Assembly: GCA_021927905.1 (NCBI GenBank)
Contig: BLLK01000025.1
Coordinates: forward strand, 248,001-312,000
Direction of reading: 5' to 3'
Length of the DNA stretch: 64,000 bases
Source: Chaetoceros tenuissimus
Lineage: Eukaryota; Bacillariophyta; Thalassiosirophyceae; Chaetocerotales; Chaetocerotaceae
Shown: positions 32,662 through 42,651 of the stretch, one piece after another
Position numbering within the stretch: position 1 is the stretch's first letter
Layout of the letters: each line of letters opens with the position of its first letter
Made by a program: the position numbers and the translations under genes
The notes under the pieces: model-generated
The model's database searches: none
The model's input: only the letters and a program-made list of their open reading frames with translations
What the model was told of the DNA's origin: nothing

Positions 32662-33774
32662 ATGAGCGACTGTGGAGGATGTGATGATGGAGGAGGAGGA
32701 GGATGTGACAATAATGGAGGAGGATATGATGGTTATGGAAATAAGGGGGGCGAACGCTACTATGGTAGTGATATTGATAGTGATCATCCGAAAGGACGAC
32801 ATTACAATAATCGTTACAGGGATGAAGACGAATGCTTCGACGAAAACCTCGAGGCTCAAAAAAAGTGTTCTTATTATTGTTTCGGAGTAGTATTCTTACT
32901 AATTGGAGGATGTGTTGGTGGGTGGAAATTATCATATGCCTTGCAGAAGGTCTTGAACTGGGAATATACTTCTGGAACAGTCATTGGAAGTTCGCAATGC
33001 AGTTCTAATAGACTTCTACGCAAGTCGTCAAGCAGGCCATCATCTTGCAGCAGTAGTTACAACAATAACAACTACAACAATCAGGGTAACATCTTGTGCA
33101 GTCACGAAAATTCTTGTTCTATTACCCATGCAGCAATCATTTCGTATAACGTGGAAGGAACTCAATATGAATTTACAAGTCATAATTGTTTATGCAATGA
33201 TTCCCAACCAACGGTGGGTGATGAAGTGGAAGTACGTTATGATCCTATTGACCCAAGCAGAGCTGTCTCTGCAGGTTTTGTCAATTTATGGTTGTTGCCA
33301 CTTCTTTCTTGTCTTTTAGCAATAGTTGGTCTTGTCTTCATCATGAAGGCTGCTTTCAAGAGAAATAAGCTGCAAGAAGACGAACCGACGTCTTTGAATA
33401 TAAATCAGGGTGCTGCGGGGGGTTTTGATATTGTCAAGAACAAGGCAGCCAATGATTTTAGTGGGTTTAAAAAGGATAATGAAGAAACTACTACTATTGC
33501 ATCCACCACTGCGGGTGCTGAAGATAGTACCATTGGCAAAACAAACCCATACGTTGTACACGCGCAGCAGATGGAACAACAACCATCTTCAAATGCTACT
33601 CAAACTGATAGCGACGAGAAGCCAGCAAGTCTTTTTGACCAAATGAGGAAATGGACTTCTTTCAACAATGCAAATACCACGCAAAACAGCAATGACTTCA
33701 ATAGAAATCAGAGTCGTCAAAATGAGAAGAAGCCAGCAAGCGGAGGTTTTGGGTTTAATATTAAGTTTGGCTAG
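32662..33774 (+). CDS. DUF3592-type membrane protein, full-length paralogue A
   Basis: Single exon, 370 residues. The Gly/Cys-rich head (MSDCGGCDDGGGGG) is followed by a membrane segment (~residues 72-92, VVFLLIGGCVGGW). An extracytoplasmic DUF3592-like domain runs from residue ~95 to 205 (WEYTSGTVIGS ... YEFTS ... VGDEVEVRYDP), with several Cys. A second membrane segment follows (~210-232), then a Ser/Asn-rich disordered tail ending FGFNIKFG. DUF3592 proteins are membrane proteins of unknown function. A tandem copy lacking the central domain follows at 34378. Confidence 0.75.
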   Translation: MSDCGGCDDGGGGGCDNNGGGYDGYGNKGGERYYGSDIDSDHPKGRHYNNRYRDEDECFDENLEAQKKCSYYCFGVVFLLIGGCVGGWKLSYALQKVLNWEYTSGTVIGSSQCSSNRLLRKSSSRPSSCSSSYNNNNYNNQGNILCSHENSCSITHAAIISYNVEGTQYEFTSHNCLCNDSQPTVGDEVEVRYDPIDPSRAVSAGFVNLWLLPLLSCLLAIVGLVFIMKAAFKRNKLQEDEPTSLNINQGAAGGFDIVKNKAANDFSGFKKDNEETTTIASTTAGAEDSTIGKTNPYVVHAQQMEQQPSSNATQTDSDEKPASLFDQMRKWTSFNNANTTQNSNDFNRNQSRQNEKKPASGGFGFNIKFG

Positions 33775-34377
33775 CCTAGTGGAACGATCATCCGTCCAGC
33801 ATCTCTTCTAATCCAGCTGCAAAACAATGAAAAAAATGGACTAGTAGAAGAAGGAGTAAAAGCAACCATTGTCAGGTATTTCATCCACCAATGCTGGCAA
33901 AGATACTACCATTGGCAAGAAAAATCCAAACTATGTTCTACACATACACAGATACTGGGGAAATGTAAAATAATAATGTTGTTTCTTTAAAATTGTTTCT
34001 ACTACTGATAGCTTCAAGCTAGTAATAGAGGAATGCAAAATTTTACGAATGTATAAATTTTTAAAATTTTTAGAAAGAAAAAAAGGTGTCACCGAATTTT
34101 ATTCTAGCCATTCATATAAATAGCCAAATAAAAACAGTAACACGATGATAACTTATTACTTCCATCTAACGCTTGTCGACGGGTCATTTCACCTGCCTTC
34201 CCCAAAATGTCTTCGCAACGATCCGTTTTGCCTTTCGGCGATGGTTTTATTCTTAAAAAACAAAAAACATGTTCCTCTTCGCACCTCGTTGACTGCACAT
34301 CCCATAAAAAAATAGTAGATTACTTTTGAACTTCTATTTTTCGATACTCAATTCCTTTGCATATTATTGTTTGAAAC
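33775..34377. other. spacer between duplicated genes
   Basis: The first ~250 bp resemble the 3' flank of paralogue B (35170 onward: 'gatactaccattg..tggcaagaaaaatccaaact'). The last ~300 bp resemble the 5' flank of paralogue A. This places the breakpoint of a ~1.7-kb tandem duplication near 34020-34080. No further gene was seen. Confidence 0.6.
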
Positions 34378-35169
34378 ATGAGCGACTGTGGAGGATGTGA
34401 TGATGGAGGAGGATGTGATTATGGAGGAGGATATGATGGTTATGGAAATGAGGGGGGCGAACACTACTATGGTAGTGATCATCATCATTATCAGGACAGA
34501 CCTTACTATTCTTGTCAATCCTCCGACTCCCCCATGAGCGATGTAGTCTGGGGAGTACTATTGTTACTCGTTGGAGGAGGTGTTGGTGGGTGGCTATTAA
34601 CAGATTCCTTGCAGAGCCAAGCTGTTGATGCAGATTTTGTCGATTTATGGTTGTTTCCAATGGTGTTGCTTTTTGTAGCAATACTTGGTGTCGGCCTCCT
34701 AATGAAGGGTATTCAGAGAATCACGTCCAAATCCAAGCAAAGCAACTTTGAAACTTCTTTCAATGATACAAACCAGGGAGGTAATGATGGCGACAAGAAC
34801 AAGTTTAAGATGGGTGATGAAGAAACTACTACTATTGCATCTACCACTGCGGGTGCTGAAGATAGTACCATTGGCAAAACAAACCCATACGTTGTACATG
34901 CGCAGCAGATGGAACAACAACCATCTTCAAATGCTACTCAAACTGATAGCGACACGAAGCAAGCAAGTCTTTTTGACCAAATGAGGAAATGGACTTCTTT
35001 CAACAATGCAAATACCACGCAAAACAGCAATGACTTCAATAGAAATCAGAGTCGTTTCAGCAGCAAAAATACCAAGCAAAACAAGAGTGACTTCAATAGA
35101 AATCAGAGTCGTCAAAATGAGAAGAAGCAGAAAGGTGCTTATTTTAGATTTAGTATGAAGTTTGGCTAG
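34378..35169 (+). CDS. paralogue B of the DUF3592 gene, lacking the DUF3592 domain
   Basis: Single exon, 263 residues. The head, first membrane segment, second membrane segment and tail are all homologous to paralogue A (e.g. TTAGAEDSTIGKTNPYVVHA identical in both). About 110 residues between LTDSLQ and AVDADFVDLW are missing in frame, which removes exactly the DUF3592 region and makes a two-helix hairpin protein. The tail carries one extra NRNQSRF repeat. The frame is intact, so it may be expressed as a shortened partner or competitor of A; that is inference. Confidence 0.7.
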   Translation: MSDCGGCDDGGGCDYGGGYDGYGNEGGEHYYGSDHHHYQDRPYYSCQSSDSPMSDVVWGVLLLLVGGGVGGWLLTDSLQSQAVDADFVDLWLFPMVLLFVAILGVGLLMKGIQRITSKSKQSNFETSFNDTNQGGNDGDKNKFKMGDEETTTIASTTAGAEDSTIGKTNPYVVHAQQMEQQPSSNATQTDSDTKQASLFDQMRKWTSFNNANTTQNSNDFNRNQSRFSSKNTKQNKSDFNRNQSRQNEKKQKGAYFRFSMKFG

Positions 35170-35689
35170 CCTAGTTCTAACAACCATCCGTCCAGCAAAA
35201 CAAAATTCTAAATGGACTCGTGGGAGTACAAGCGCGAAGTAGTGCTGCCATCACCAACAATGCTTGTTTGTGTTGAAGATACTACCATTGCTTGGCAAGA
35301 AAAATCCAAACTTTGCTCTACACGTACACAGATTAAGATACTGGGAAAATGTAAAATAATAATAATATTCTTTGTTTATGATTATCCCTACTACCGATAG
35401 CTTCAAGCTACTAGACAAAGAGGATGCAAAATTTTACAATATTCAGAGAAGAATATTTTAGACCCACGTTTGTCCCAAACGGACAACAGACAGACAACGG
35501 GTTCCTTGGAACTGATCACGGATCGCTGTACGGAAGTACTGCGTACCATAGTAGATAGGAGAGCTTGAAGATATCTTGAGAGATACATGTTTACCCTAAC
35601 ACCGAACACCTATCCTCTAGGTTCAAACAGTGGTTTCAAGCGAATAATAATCAGTTAACATATTCTTCAATCATCCAAACCTATTTGCA
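35170..35689. other. intergenic, duplicated 3' flank
   Basis: The first ~220 bp match the 3' flank of paralogue A. The rest (35400-35689) has no recognised feature and should contain the promoter of the next gene. Confidence 0.5.
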
Positions 35690-36718
35690 ATGGTGTTGGT
35701 TGAAGGAAAGACGCAGCAACAGAAGAAAGATCGTAAAACTTTTCCAAAGAGTAAAAAAATCATTACTTCTATTTTTGGATTTTGTGCAATAATGGCCATT
35801 ACATTTTCTACACAGAATTCAAAGGAAACAATAATGAACTCAAATCGACCAAAGAACTGAGTCCGTTTTTCAGCATAAAACCACTGAAAAACTCCCTTCA
35901 TCCAAAGTATAAACTATGGGAAGAAATGAATTCACAGGAACAAGAAGAAGCATTGAAAGATTCTCAAAAGATTATGAAAAAGTATGGAGAACTTATTGCT
36001 CCAAGTGATAAAGGTAGGCGTCAATGGCAAAGCATCAAACATGGATCGTGTGTTTTCGACGAGGATGTTGGAAAGAATGGACATAAACTTTGTGGTCCAA
36101 AGCCTTCTCCTCCATGTTCTTTTATTGCCAAACGATGATCCTTCTTTTGATAAAGACATTGGATCTTGGGGTTGTCGGGGATTTGCAGGTGATCCAACTG
36201 TTCAACATCCTTCAAAATTGCATGAAAACGTTACATTTCACAATATAGGTGCTACAATGCTTCAAAATAATGAAGAACGAAACATCAACAAGGGAGGAAA
36301 TGTAGAATGGTGGATGACATCTTTTCCTAAACTCAGGTACTTCCTTGGTCTTGAAAAGATCGATATCCTTAAAATTGATTGTGAGGGATGCGAGGTTGCA
36401 CTCTCACGAGATATTCTACGTGAAGATCCAACATTTCTCTTCCATGTTGACCAAATATCTATTGAAACTCACGTTACCAAAATATGGATGACAACAAAGG
36501 CACATGTCTATTATTTTGGGTTATTATTGCTGCTTCTTGAAGAAGCAGGCTTTGTGATGGAATGGTCGTCTGTCTTTGGATGTAGCAAAAGACATGAAGT
36601 TGTTGGATGTATGGAGGAAATCTCATCTGTCTGGCCATGTGGATATGACCCCTGGCCCAATCGTCCCAACGCTGTCTTTGGCAGATCTTGCCAGGAATAC
36701 ACTTGGAAAAGATATTGA
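35690..36718 (+). pseudogene. disrupted FkbM-like methyltransferase gene of a diatom type
   Basis: ATG 35690 begins a type II membrane anchor (KIITSIFGFCAIMAITF). The reading frame then shifts near 35830-35870 to one encoding RRQWQSIKHGSCVF and CGPKPSPPC, and shifts back near 36120-36130 to one encoding DPSFDKDIGSWGCRG, LKIDCEGCEVALSRD, QISIETHVTK and SCQEYTWKRY, then stop. The segments lie in the right order for a Golgi-type methyltransferase family common in diatoms, with LKIDCEGCE as the acidic SAM-binding motif. No GT-AG introns explain either shift. About four residues usually present before NDDPSFD are also absent. It could be a pseudogene or two assembly indels. Confidence 0.6.
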
Positions 36719-36840
36719 TTACTATAACTATTAGCATTTACTTCTTTTTCTGATTGATTTTGAAATATGGATTTCAGTCATGCGGGAGATCTTGCCAGGA
36801 ATACACTTGGAAAAGATAATGATTACTACCTATAACTATT
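36678..36840 (+). repeat. ~55-bp direct repeat of the methyltransferase gene end
   Basis: The stretch agatcttgccaggaatacac...gattacta...taactatta, covering the last codons and stop (36678-36733), recurs at about 36787-36841. The second copy has no gene attached. It is a local duplication of the 3' end. Confidence 0.75.
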
Positions 36841-36930
36841 ATATTATCAATATCTTAACTCATAGCAACAACACTTGCAATATATATTTGAATGACGAGC
36901 CATAGTGTTTTGATGATGTCGTTGTTACTG

Positions 36931-39150
36931 TTAATTTGTCTTGACCATTTTTGCCTCATTACTATTGCCGTCTCCATCGCCAGAAGCCTTTTTCCGCTTG
37001 CGCTTTCGCTTCTTCTCTCCAGTGCTACCTAAAAGACTAGCCTCCAAGTCTTTCAAGAATGTATCCTTATCCAATCTCTTCTTGACAACAGTTGTCCATA
37101 TTTGCTCTCCTTCTAAATAGTCTTTGACTGCGCAATCTACAATGATCTTCCTTCCCATAGCATTAGAATTCAACCTATTCAATCCATTAGCAAGCTCTTC
37201 CGAAAAGACTGCTCTGTCCTCCATCGTTGACAATCTCAGAAACAGTTTACTGACTGTGTGATGACCGACGCGTTCCAATGATAAGGCTACAAATCGTCCC
37301 TTCAGTTTTTCAAATAAAGATTTGACAGCCTGTGTAAATGGTTTCTGATTGGTAGGTCCATCGAGAATTCCATCGATGATGCATCTACTTGCATGGCCAT
37401 CATTACACATACTTTCTACCTCAGACGCATCATATCTTGCATCAAATGCAGTGAGTATCTCACCACAAAGACGAGGTACAAAACGTAATAGCTGGTAAAA
37501 TGCTCTAGCTCCAATAGCATCAAGTTCTGCCATACGCTTTCCATCTTCTGGCTTTTGAAAATTAATCAATTCACCAATACAAACCTCTACATCAACACTT
37601 GGTTTGGATTGTAAGGTACCAAAACCCTTCTTCATACACTTGATAATTGTCTCTTGTCCAATTCTAAATTTGGCTGCCATTTCAACAGCTCTCCAAAAGA
37701 TTCCACGTCTTTTGTTCTTTGCATCCAAAATGTATCCATCATTTATCATACTTTCTACACACTTGATGAGAGCCTCGACTTGTTCCCTTGTCCTTGCAGT
37801 ATTCAATAAAGTCTGCATGACGAAATTACTGACTTCATGTTTGGCATAATCTATAAATGTTTCTGGTGTAAAGAAGCCACCTGCCTTACAAAACGCATCA
37901 TAGAACTGATCATTAGATATTCTCAATAGACATTCGACCAAATGAGATCCACGTGTTTCTCCCGACAAACCATAGATGATATCTGATGCAGTTTGTTGTT
38001 GTGTTCCATCTTCAGTGGATTCGTCCCAACATAGGATATGCTTTGAGAGACGCTCAGCTTGAGATGAAGATGGAAACTGTGCTTGCGGAGCTTGGATGCC
38101 AAGACGAAAGTCATGCAGTCCCTGATTGGCCTTGTCTCCCTCCGTAGCTACATTGGTAATATTAAGCTTGGAACTGTCATTACCACTATTGCTTCTCAAT
38201 GTCAATATTTTCAATAACATGCTTAATAGTGGTCCTGCACTAGGATTACATGCCAACTGTTGCAATGCTCCAGGTTGAGATGGATCATTGAGATCATCGC
38301 TACTCAAGTCCAAACTAGTCAATTCCTGGATCAACTGATATAAACACTGTTGCATATCGTCATGTTTCCAGTCAAGCCTCTTACTTTGCACCAATTCATA
38401 TTGCACATTATTTGCATTACTACCACCATCAGCAATCATGACTGTCTTGTTCTTCTTCTTCTTTTTCTTGTTTTTGACTTTTCCTCGTCGATTACCACCA
38501 GTCTCCATAGTTCCCCCACCAGGTTTATGTTGCAAATGAAGCGGAATCTGCTCTTGACAACCAGCAATGACACAAATCAAAGATCGCAATACATGAGACC
38601 CACACACATGAACAGCTAAATCTTGAGCGACATGTTTGATTTCCTCCACGAGATTATACAAAATTTCCATCAAGGAAGGAAGAGAAGCATCTTCCTCCTC
38701 TTCGTCCTCTTGCAATTCCAACACATCACCATGTTGACTACTTTTCTCAACAAGTACACACTGCAACAAAGTCTGTACGACATGAGAAGCATATCGATGA
38801 GTAGATAAATGAATCATGTACCCTTGAATACCAAACAATAATTTTCTCACTGCAATTTGACTATATGCCGTTGTAATTCTTGCAATGGTTTCAATTGCCT
38901 GTGAACCAAATTCATCCCCTGCAAGTGATGCAATCTCATTTTGAATTTCAGATAAAGCAGCTAGGGCTGCAGAGAGTGTTTGTGGGTATTCTACTTCTCC
39001 CTTGTCTTCTTCCTTGTTTTCCGAGGTTTTGTAATTGATGTAGGATTGTATTTCAGTCTCAGCGGTTCGTTCATCGAATGGAAGAGATTTGAGGTAGGAA
39101 AGTGTGTCTGCATTCGGCTTTCTTGGCCGATTGTACTCTGTTGCGTCCAT
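36931..39150 (-). CDS. NOP9: NOP9-like Pumilio-repeat nucleolar protein
   Basis: Single exon, 739 residues. The head contains PYxxSL-like and GEVEYPQTLSAALA text. Pumilio-type helical repeats run through the protein, with signatures such as EIASLAGDEFGSQAIETI, HLSTHRYASHVVQTLL, LAVHVCGSHVLRSLI, ISDIIYGLSGETRGSHLVE-type and AKHEVSNFVMQTLL. The tail is Lys/Arg-rich (GEKKRKRKRKKASG), fitting nucleolar targeting. NOP9 binds 20S pre-rRNA near the 18S 3' end and delays its cleavage by Nob1. A Lys-rich insertion (NRRGKVKNKKKKKKNK) interrupts the repeats near residue 225. Confidence 0.85.
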   Translation of the reverse strand: MDATEYNRPRKPNADTLSYLKSLPFDERTAETEIQSYINYKTSENKEEDKGEVEYPQTLSAALAALSEIQNEIASLAGDEFGSQAIETIARITTAYSQIAVRKLLFGIQGYMIHLSTHRYASHVVQTLLQCVLVEKSSQHGDVLELQEDEEEEDASLPSLMEILYNLVEEIKHVAQDLAVHVCGSHVLRSLICVIAGCQEQIPLHLQHKPGGGTMETGGNRRGKVKNKKKKKKNKTVMIADGGSNANNVQYELVQSKRLDWKHDDMQQCLYQLIQELTSLDLSSDDLNDPSQPGALQQLACNPSAGPLLSMLLKILTLRSNSGNDSSKLNITNVATEGDKANQGLHDFRLGIQAPQAQFPSSSQAERLSKHILCWDESTEDGTQQQTASDIIYGLSGETRGSHLVECLLRISNDQFYDAFCKAGGFFTPETFIDYAKHEVSNFVMQTLLNTARTREQVEALIKCVESMINDGYILDAKNKRRGIFWRAVEMAAKFRIGQETIIKCMKKGFGTLQSKPSVDVEVCIGELINFQKPEDGKRMAELDAIGARAFYQLLRFVPRLCGEILTAFDARYDASEVESMCNDGHASRCIIDGILDGPTNQKPFTQAVKSLFEKLKGRFVALSLERVGHHTVSKLFLRLSTMEDRAVFSEELANGLNRLNSNAMGRKIIVDCAVKDYLEGEQIWTTVVKKRLDKDTFLKDLEASLLGSTGEKKRKRKRKKASGDGDGNSNEAKMVKTN

Positions 39151-39640
39151 CTTGACGAAAGTAAGTGGTATTGGTCAATATGAATGATAAAGTAAGTAAC
39201 TACGAGTTTATTAGTACTTTCGAAAGAACTTTTGATGATGAAAGGGTTGCCTGAAAGATGTGCAAGAGAAGTGAGCCAAGATTTCAAATGAATGGCTGTG
39301 AAACTAACTGCTCAGGGTTCTCATACCCCGATGTGATAGAGGGGTGATTGTAAGCACAATAAACAAATATTGGTAACGGTCCTTTGACAGTGAGGTTATT
39401 ATGCTGATGAAAAAGCAGGATCAAAAGCGTTGAAATTGATGCGTTGATGAAAGTACCAAAGTGAACCAAAAGGAACGATCCTATTTACTATTGATTACTT
39501 TGTAAAATACTCGCTCAAAGAATCATTTCCACTATAGAGAGACAGATTTCAAAACCAGGAAAATAAGACAAAAGAAATTACTTTGTATGCAACATATCAT
39601 ATCTCATATCTCATAGCAACCCATAAATATTGAAGTGATC
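39151..39640. other. divergent intergenic region
   Basis: Lies between NOP9 (minus) and the SGNH hydrolase (plus). No repeat or additional gene was recognised; it should carry both promoters. Confidence 0.45.
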
Positions 39641-41254
39641 ATGAAGAGACCCAAGCTTCCACAGTATTCTTACGAATCACTGCATCAGCCTTCAGCATCC
39701 AAAGATGACTTGGATGATGATTTGCCGCTCTACGATGAATTCGAACAGGATCCATCTAGCACTGCTACCAACAACAAACACATGTTCAAGAATAAGAGAA
39801 ATAAAAACAAGGACTCGATTCAACAGACTTCATTTCAAATAGACACACTGACCTCGAAAAAGGCAAGAAATCGTACCCTATTCACAATCACACAAGTGGG
39901 GAATAAATCATCACGATCGGGATATTACATTCGGCCTTCTTGGAAATCAACCATTGTCAAACATTTCAAAGAACGATATCGATCGTACATTATTTTATTT
40001 TTAACGATATTTCTATTGAGGCCCCTGTTACTTAAAAAGAACCCTTCGTCAACTTTGTCACAGCAAGATTTACCACAAGAAGAATATAACGATGATAGAA
40101 TATCTTTTCGGCAAAATGATTACCAATCCTTTTCACCCCAAAAGGAAATGCACGATCGGACGAATTTATGTATAGATTCTGCTAGTAATACATGTCACTG
40201 TACCAATCCTTTACAGGGATTACGTAATCCATTTGAAAATTGGCAAAAGGCTCATGAATTGAATTCAGAATTGGCGAGAAAGGGATGGTATGATCGTAAA
40301 AAGTATGATGTGACGTTTTTAGGTGATTCCATTGTAGAAGAGATGAATGGAAGGATGATGGGTGTTTCCCTCGCGGGATTGGATGATTTGCATTCTGTAT
40401 TTACAGATTTGTTTGATTCTTCTTCTCATAAGGATAGCAATGATGGTAAAAGTGCCATGTCATTGGCCAATTTGGATGGATTGGCATTGGGGATTGCAGG
40501 GGATAGGATTCCAAACTTGTTGTGGAGATTGCAAGATGGTTTAGAGTTGGAACACGTTGATTCAAAAGTGTACTGGTTGGTGATTGGTACAAATGATTTG
40601 TCCATATCTTGTTCAGAAGAAGTGATTTTGCTGGGCATTGTTCACCTGATCGAAGTTATACAGAAGTTGAAACCAGATTCTATTGTAGTGATCAATAGTA
40701 TATTGCCACGAACTGACGATGAAACTGGAAGATTGGTTCCAAGTAGCAGCAGTATGAATGGTCAGGGTAGCGATTTCATTATTTCAAGTACAGAAATGAA
40801 CAATGAAGAACAGGTCAATGCTACAAGGACGAAGACTAATGTTGATTCGTCGGGAAAAGGTCAGCCTATCAATCAAGCAGATAATCTTCTTTTGAATGGC
40901 GACGACGACACTGAGGATACAGAGGATTCCATTCACCGAATGCTGCGAAAATCCTCTAGTAGAGAAGCATATCAGAAGCAGCGCTACTATTGGCCATCCA
41001 TACAAAGCATCAACCATGGTCTCAGACATTATGCGGAAGCACATAAACAAGTTGAATTCTTTGATGCAAGTGAGATCTTCGTTGCATCCCTAGGTAACAA
41101 ATTTTATCAACGAAAAGAAGAATTCATATTAAAGGAATTACAAAAGGATTATCTTCATCCAACAGCCTTGGGACAACGTTTATGGTTAGAAGCTATCGTC
41201 GATTATGTAATTTCTGATCTTGACACTCCCACCAATTTGCGTGAATTTGCATAA
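39641..41254 (+). CDS. type II membrane SGNH/GDSL hydrolase-like protein
   Basis: ATG 39641 gives 537 residues. A basic cytosolic head is followed by one membrane anchor (~residues 115-131, SYIILFLTIFLLRPLLL) and a lumenal catalytic domain. SGNH blocks are visible: block I FLGDSIVEE (nucleophile S230), the GTND of block III (VIGTNDLS), and the block V DxxH as DYLHPTALGQR near the C-terminus. An acidic Ser-rich insertion of ~80 residues lies between blocks III and V. The family includes PAF-acetylhydrolase-like esterases and sugar O-acetyl esterases; a Golgi role on lipids or glycans is inferred from the single anchor. Confidence 0.8.
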   Translation: MKRPKLPQYSYESLHQPSASKDDLDDDLPLYDEFEQDPSSTATNNKHMFKNKRNKNKDSIQQTSFQIDTLTSKKARNRTLFTITQVGNKSSRSGYYIRPSWKSTIVKHFKERYRSYIILFLTIFLLRPLLLKKNPSSTLSQQDLPQEEYNDDRISFRQNDYQSFSPQKEMHDRTNLCIDSASNTCHCTNPLQGLRNPFENWQKAHELNSELARKGWYDRKKYDVTFLGDSIVEEMNGRMMGVSLAGLDDLHSVFTDLFDSSSHKDSNDGKSAMSLANLDGLALGIAGDRIPNLLWRLQDGLELEHVDSKVYWLVIGTNDLSISCSEEVILLGIVHLIEVIQKLKPDSIVVINSILPRTDDETGRLVPSSSSMNGQGSDFIISSTEMNNEEQVNATRTKTNVDSSGKGQPINQADNLLLNGDDDTEDTEDSIHRMLRKSSSREAYQKQRYYWPSIQSINHGLRHYAEAHKQVEFFDASEIFVASLGNKFYQRKEEFILKELQKDYLHPTALGQRLWLEAIVDYVISDLDTPTNLREFA

Positions 41255-41390
41255 TATTTTGCAACGACAAATAGTTGGAAGCTAGCTAGCTATAGCATGT
41301 CAACTTTTGTAACCATATTGTAACATAAATCTAAAAGAGTAATCTGGGGTTTTTGCTCAGATATACTTAAAATATGATTGAAATGATACC

Positions 41391-42101
41391 TTACTCCTTC
41401 TCAGGGTCACCAACAGTAAAGACACAGGGTGGCAAATCGCCACATTCAATCTTGATTTCATCTCCAACATTTATTGCACCGACACCTGCAGGTGTACCAG
41501 TAAATATCAAATCTCCAGGCTTCAATCGAAAATATTGACTCAAGATGGAAATCATTTCAGGTATACTCCAAATCATATGATCAATAGTAGAATTTTGTTT
41601 CATCTCTCCATTAACACTCAAGGAAATCTTTGCATCATTTTGCAAGTCTATTTCATCCTTTGGAACAATTGGACCACATGGAGCAGAATAATCAAATCCT
41701 TTCGCGACTGCCCATGGTCTGCCCTGTTTCTTCGCTTGAGATTGTAAATCTCTTCGAGTGAGATCTGCCCCAATGGCATATCCGTAAATATGTTGCATAG
41801 CATCTTTTTGTGTTATTCCAAGACCTTGTTTACCTATTGCTACAACTAGCTCTGCTTCGTGATGCACATCATTTGTCATGGGAGGATACGGAACTGTAGT
41901 TTGTATAGTAGTGTCAACTATTGCATCACTGGGTTTTTGGAAAAAGAAAGGAGGGTCTCGGTCCGAATGTCCCATTTCAATCGCATGCTCTTTGTAATTT
42001 CGTCCTATGCAATAAATTCTTTTGACGGGAAAACGAGCAGACTTTGTTCCCAGATTTTTTGAAAGTATTGAGAGTGTCGGTGTTGTTACTACTATGTTCA
42101 T
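41391..42101 (-). CDS. FAHD1: FAHD1-like fumarylacetoacetate hydrolase-family enzyme
   Basis: ATG 42101 (MNIVVTTPTLS) gives 236 residues, close to the ~220 typical of FAHD1. A longer in-frame start at 42218 exists but adds 39 residues without family support. Conserved blocks: IYCIGRNYKEHA, PPFFFQKPSDA, metal ligands in HHEAEL (E82, E84), GADLTRRDLQ, KGFDYSAPCGP, FTGTPAGVG. FAHD1 acts as oxaloacetate decarboxylase and acylpyruvase with Mg2+ or Mn2+, in mitochondria of animals and plants. The head here could be a short mitochondrial presequence. Confidence 0.9.
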   Translation of the reverse strand: MNIVVTTPTLSILSKNLGTKSARFPVKRIYCIGRNYKEHAIEMGHSDRDPPFFFQKPSDAIVDTTIQTTVPYPPMTNDVHHEAELVVAIGKQGLGITQKDAMQHIYGYAIGADLTRRDLQSQAKKQGRPWAVAKGFDYSAPCGPIVPKDEIDLQNDAKISLSVNGEMKQNSTIDHMIWSIPEMISILSQYFRLKPGDLIFTGTPAGVGAINVGDEIKIECGDLPPCVFTVGDPEKE

Positions 42102-42651
42102 ATTGATTGGATGTATGATGAAATGAGTAGAGACTTCTATGTAATAACTTCTTGAACAGTTCAACAGTTCAGTTTTAAAAGATGCAAATCCTGGCCAAGT
42201 TTTATCTATGGTACTCACAAAGTCCCTCTAAAAAAGGGACTTCGCATCCATGCACGCTTTCCGACTAAAAGCTTCTCATATGATTGATTTGGCTCTTGTA
42301 TATCCAAGTATGACTTAATTTATATGGGACTGTTTGTGTGGGGCTGTTATAAGGGCTTAGTTCACACAAGATTAGCTGTCTTCTTTCTGATGCTGCTCTT
42401 AAAATTTAGGAGTAAAACGATCTGGTTGCAGGTCTTGGATGAAACAATCGAGAATCCAACCACTCTACAGAAAAGAGAAGAGAGGTGTCAATTCTAGCTC
42501 TTGGAAAACAAATAAGAAGTGGATTGATTGCTTCTACACGACATAGACCTGCATGTAGTGCCAATCTCGACAAAATCTTTGTATACTCCAACAACAACGA
42601 TTGAAAAACAGAGAAGCACACAACACATAAAACACAAAGAACAAGTAAATC
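42102..42651. other. divergent intergenic region
   Basis: Lies between FAHD1 (minus) and the M11-like gene (plus). AT-rich; no tRNA-like fold, repeat or coding frame could be supported. Confidence 0.45.

Noticed and set aside
41391-42218. Longer start of FAHD1 at 42218
   Set aside because: The additional 39 residues have no family counterpart; ATG 42101 gives the usual length. A presequence starting at 42218 cannot be excluded.
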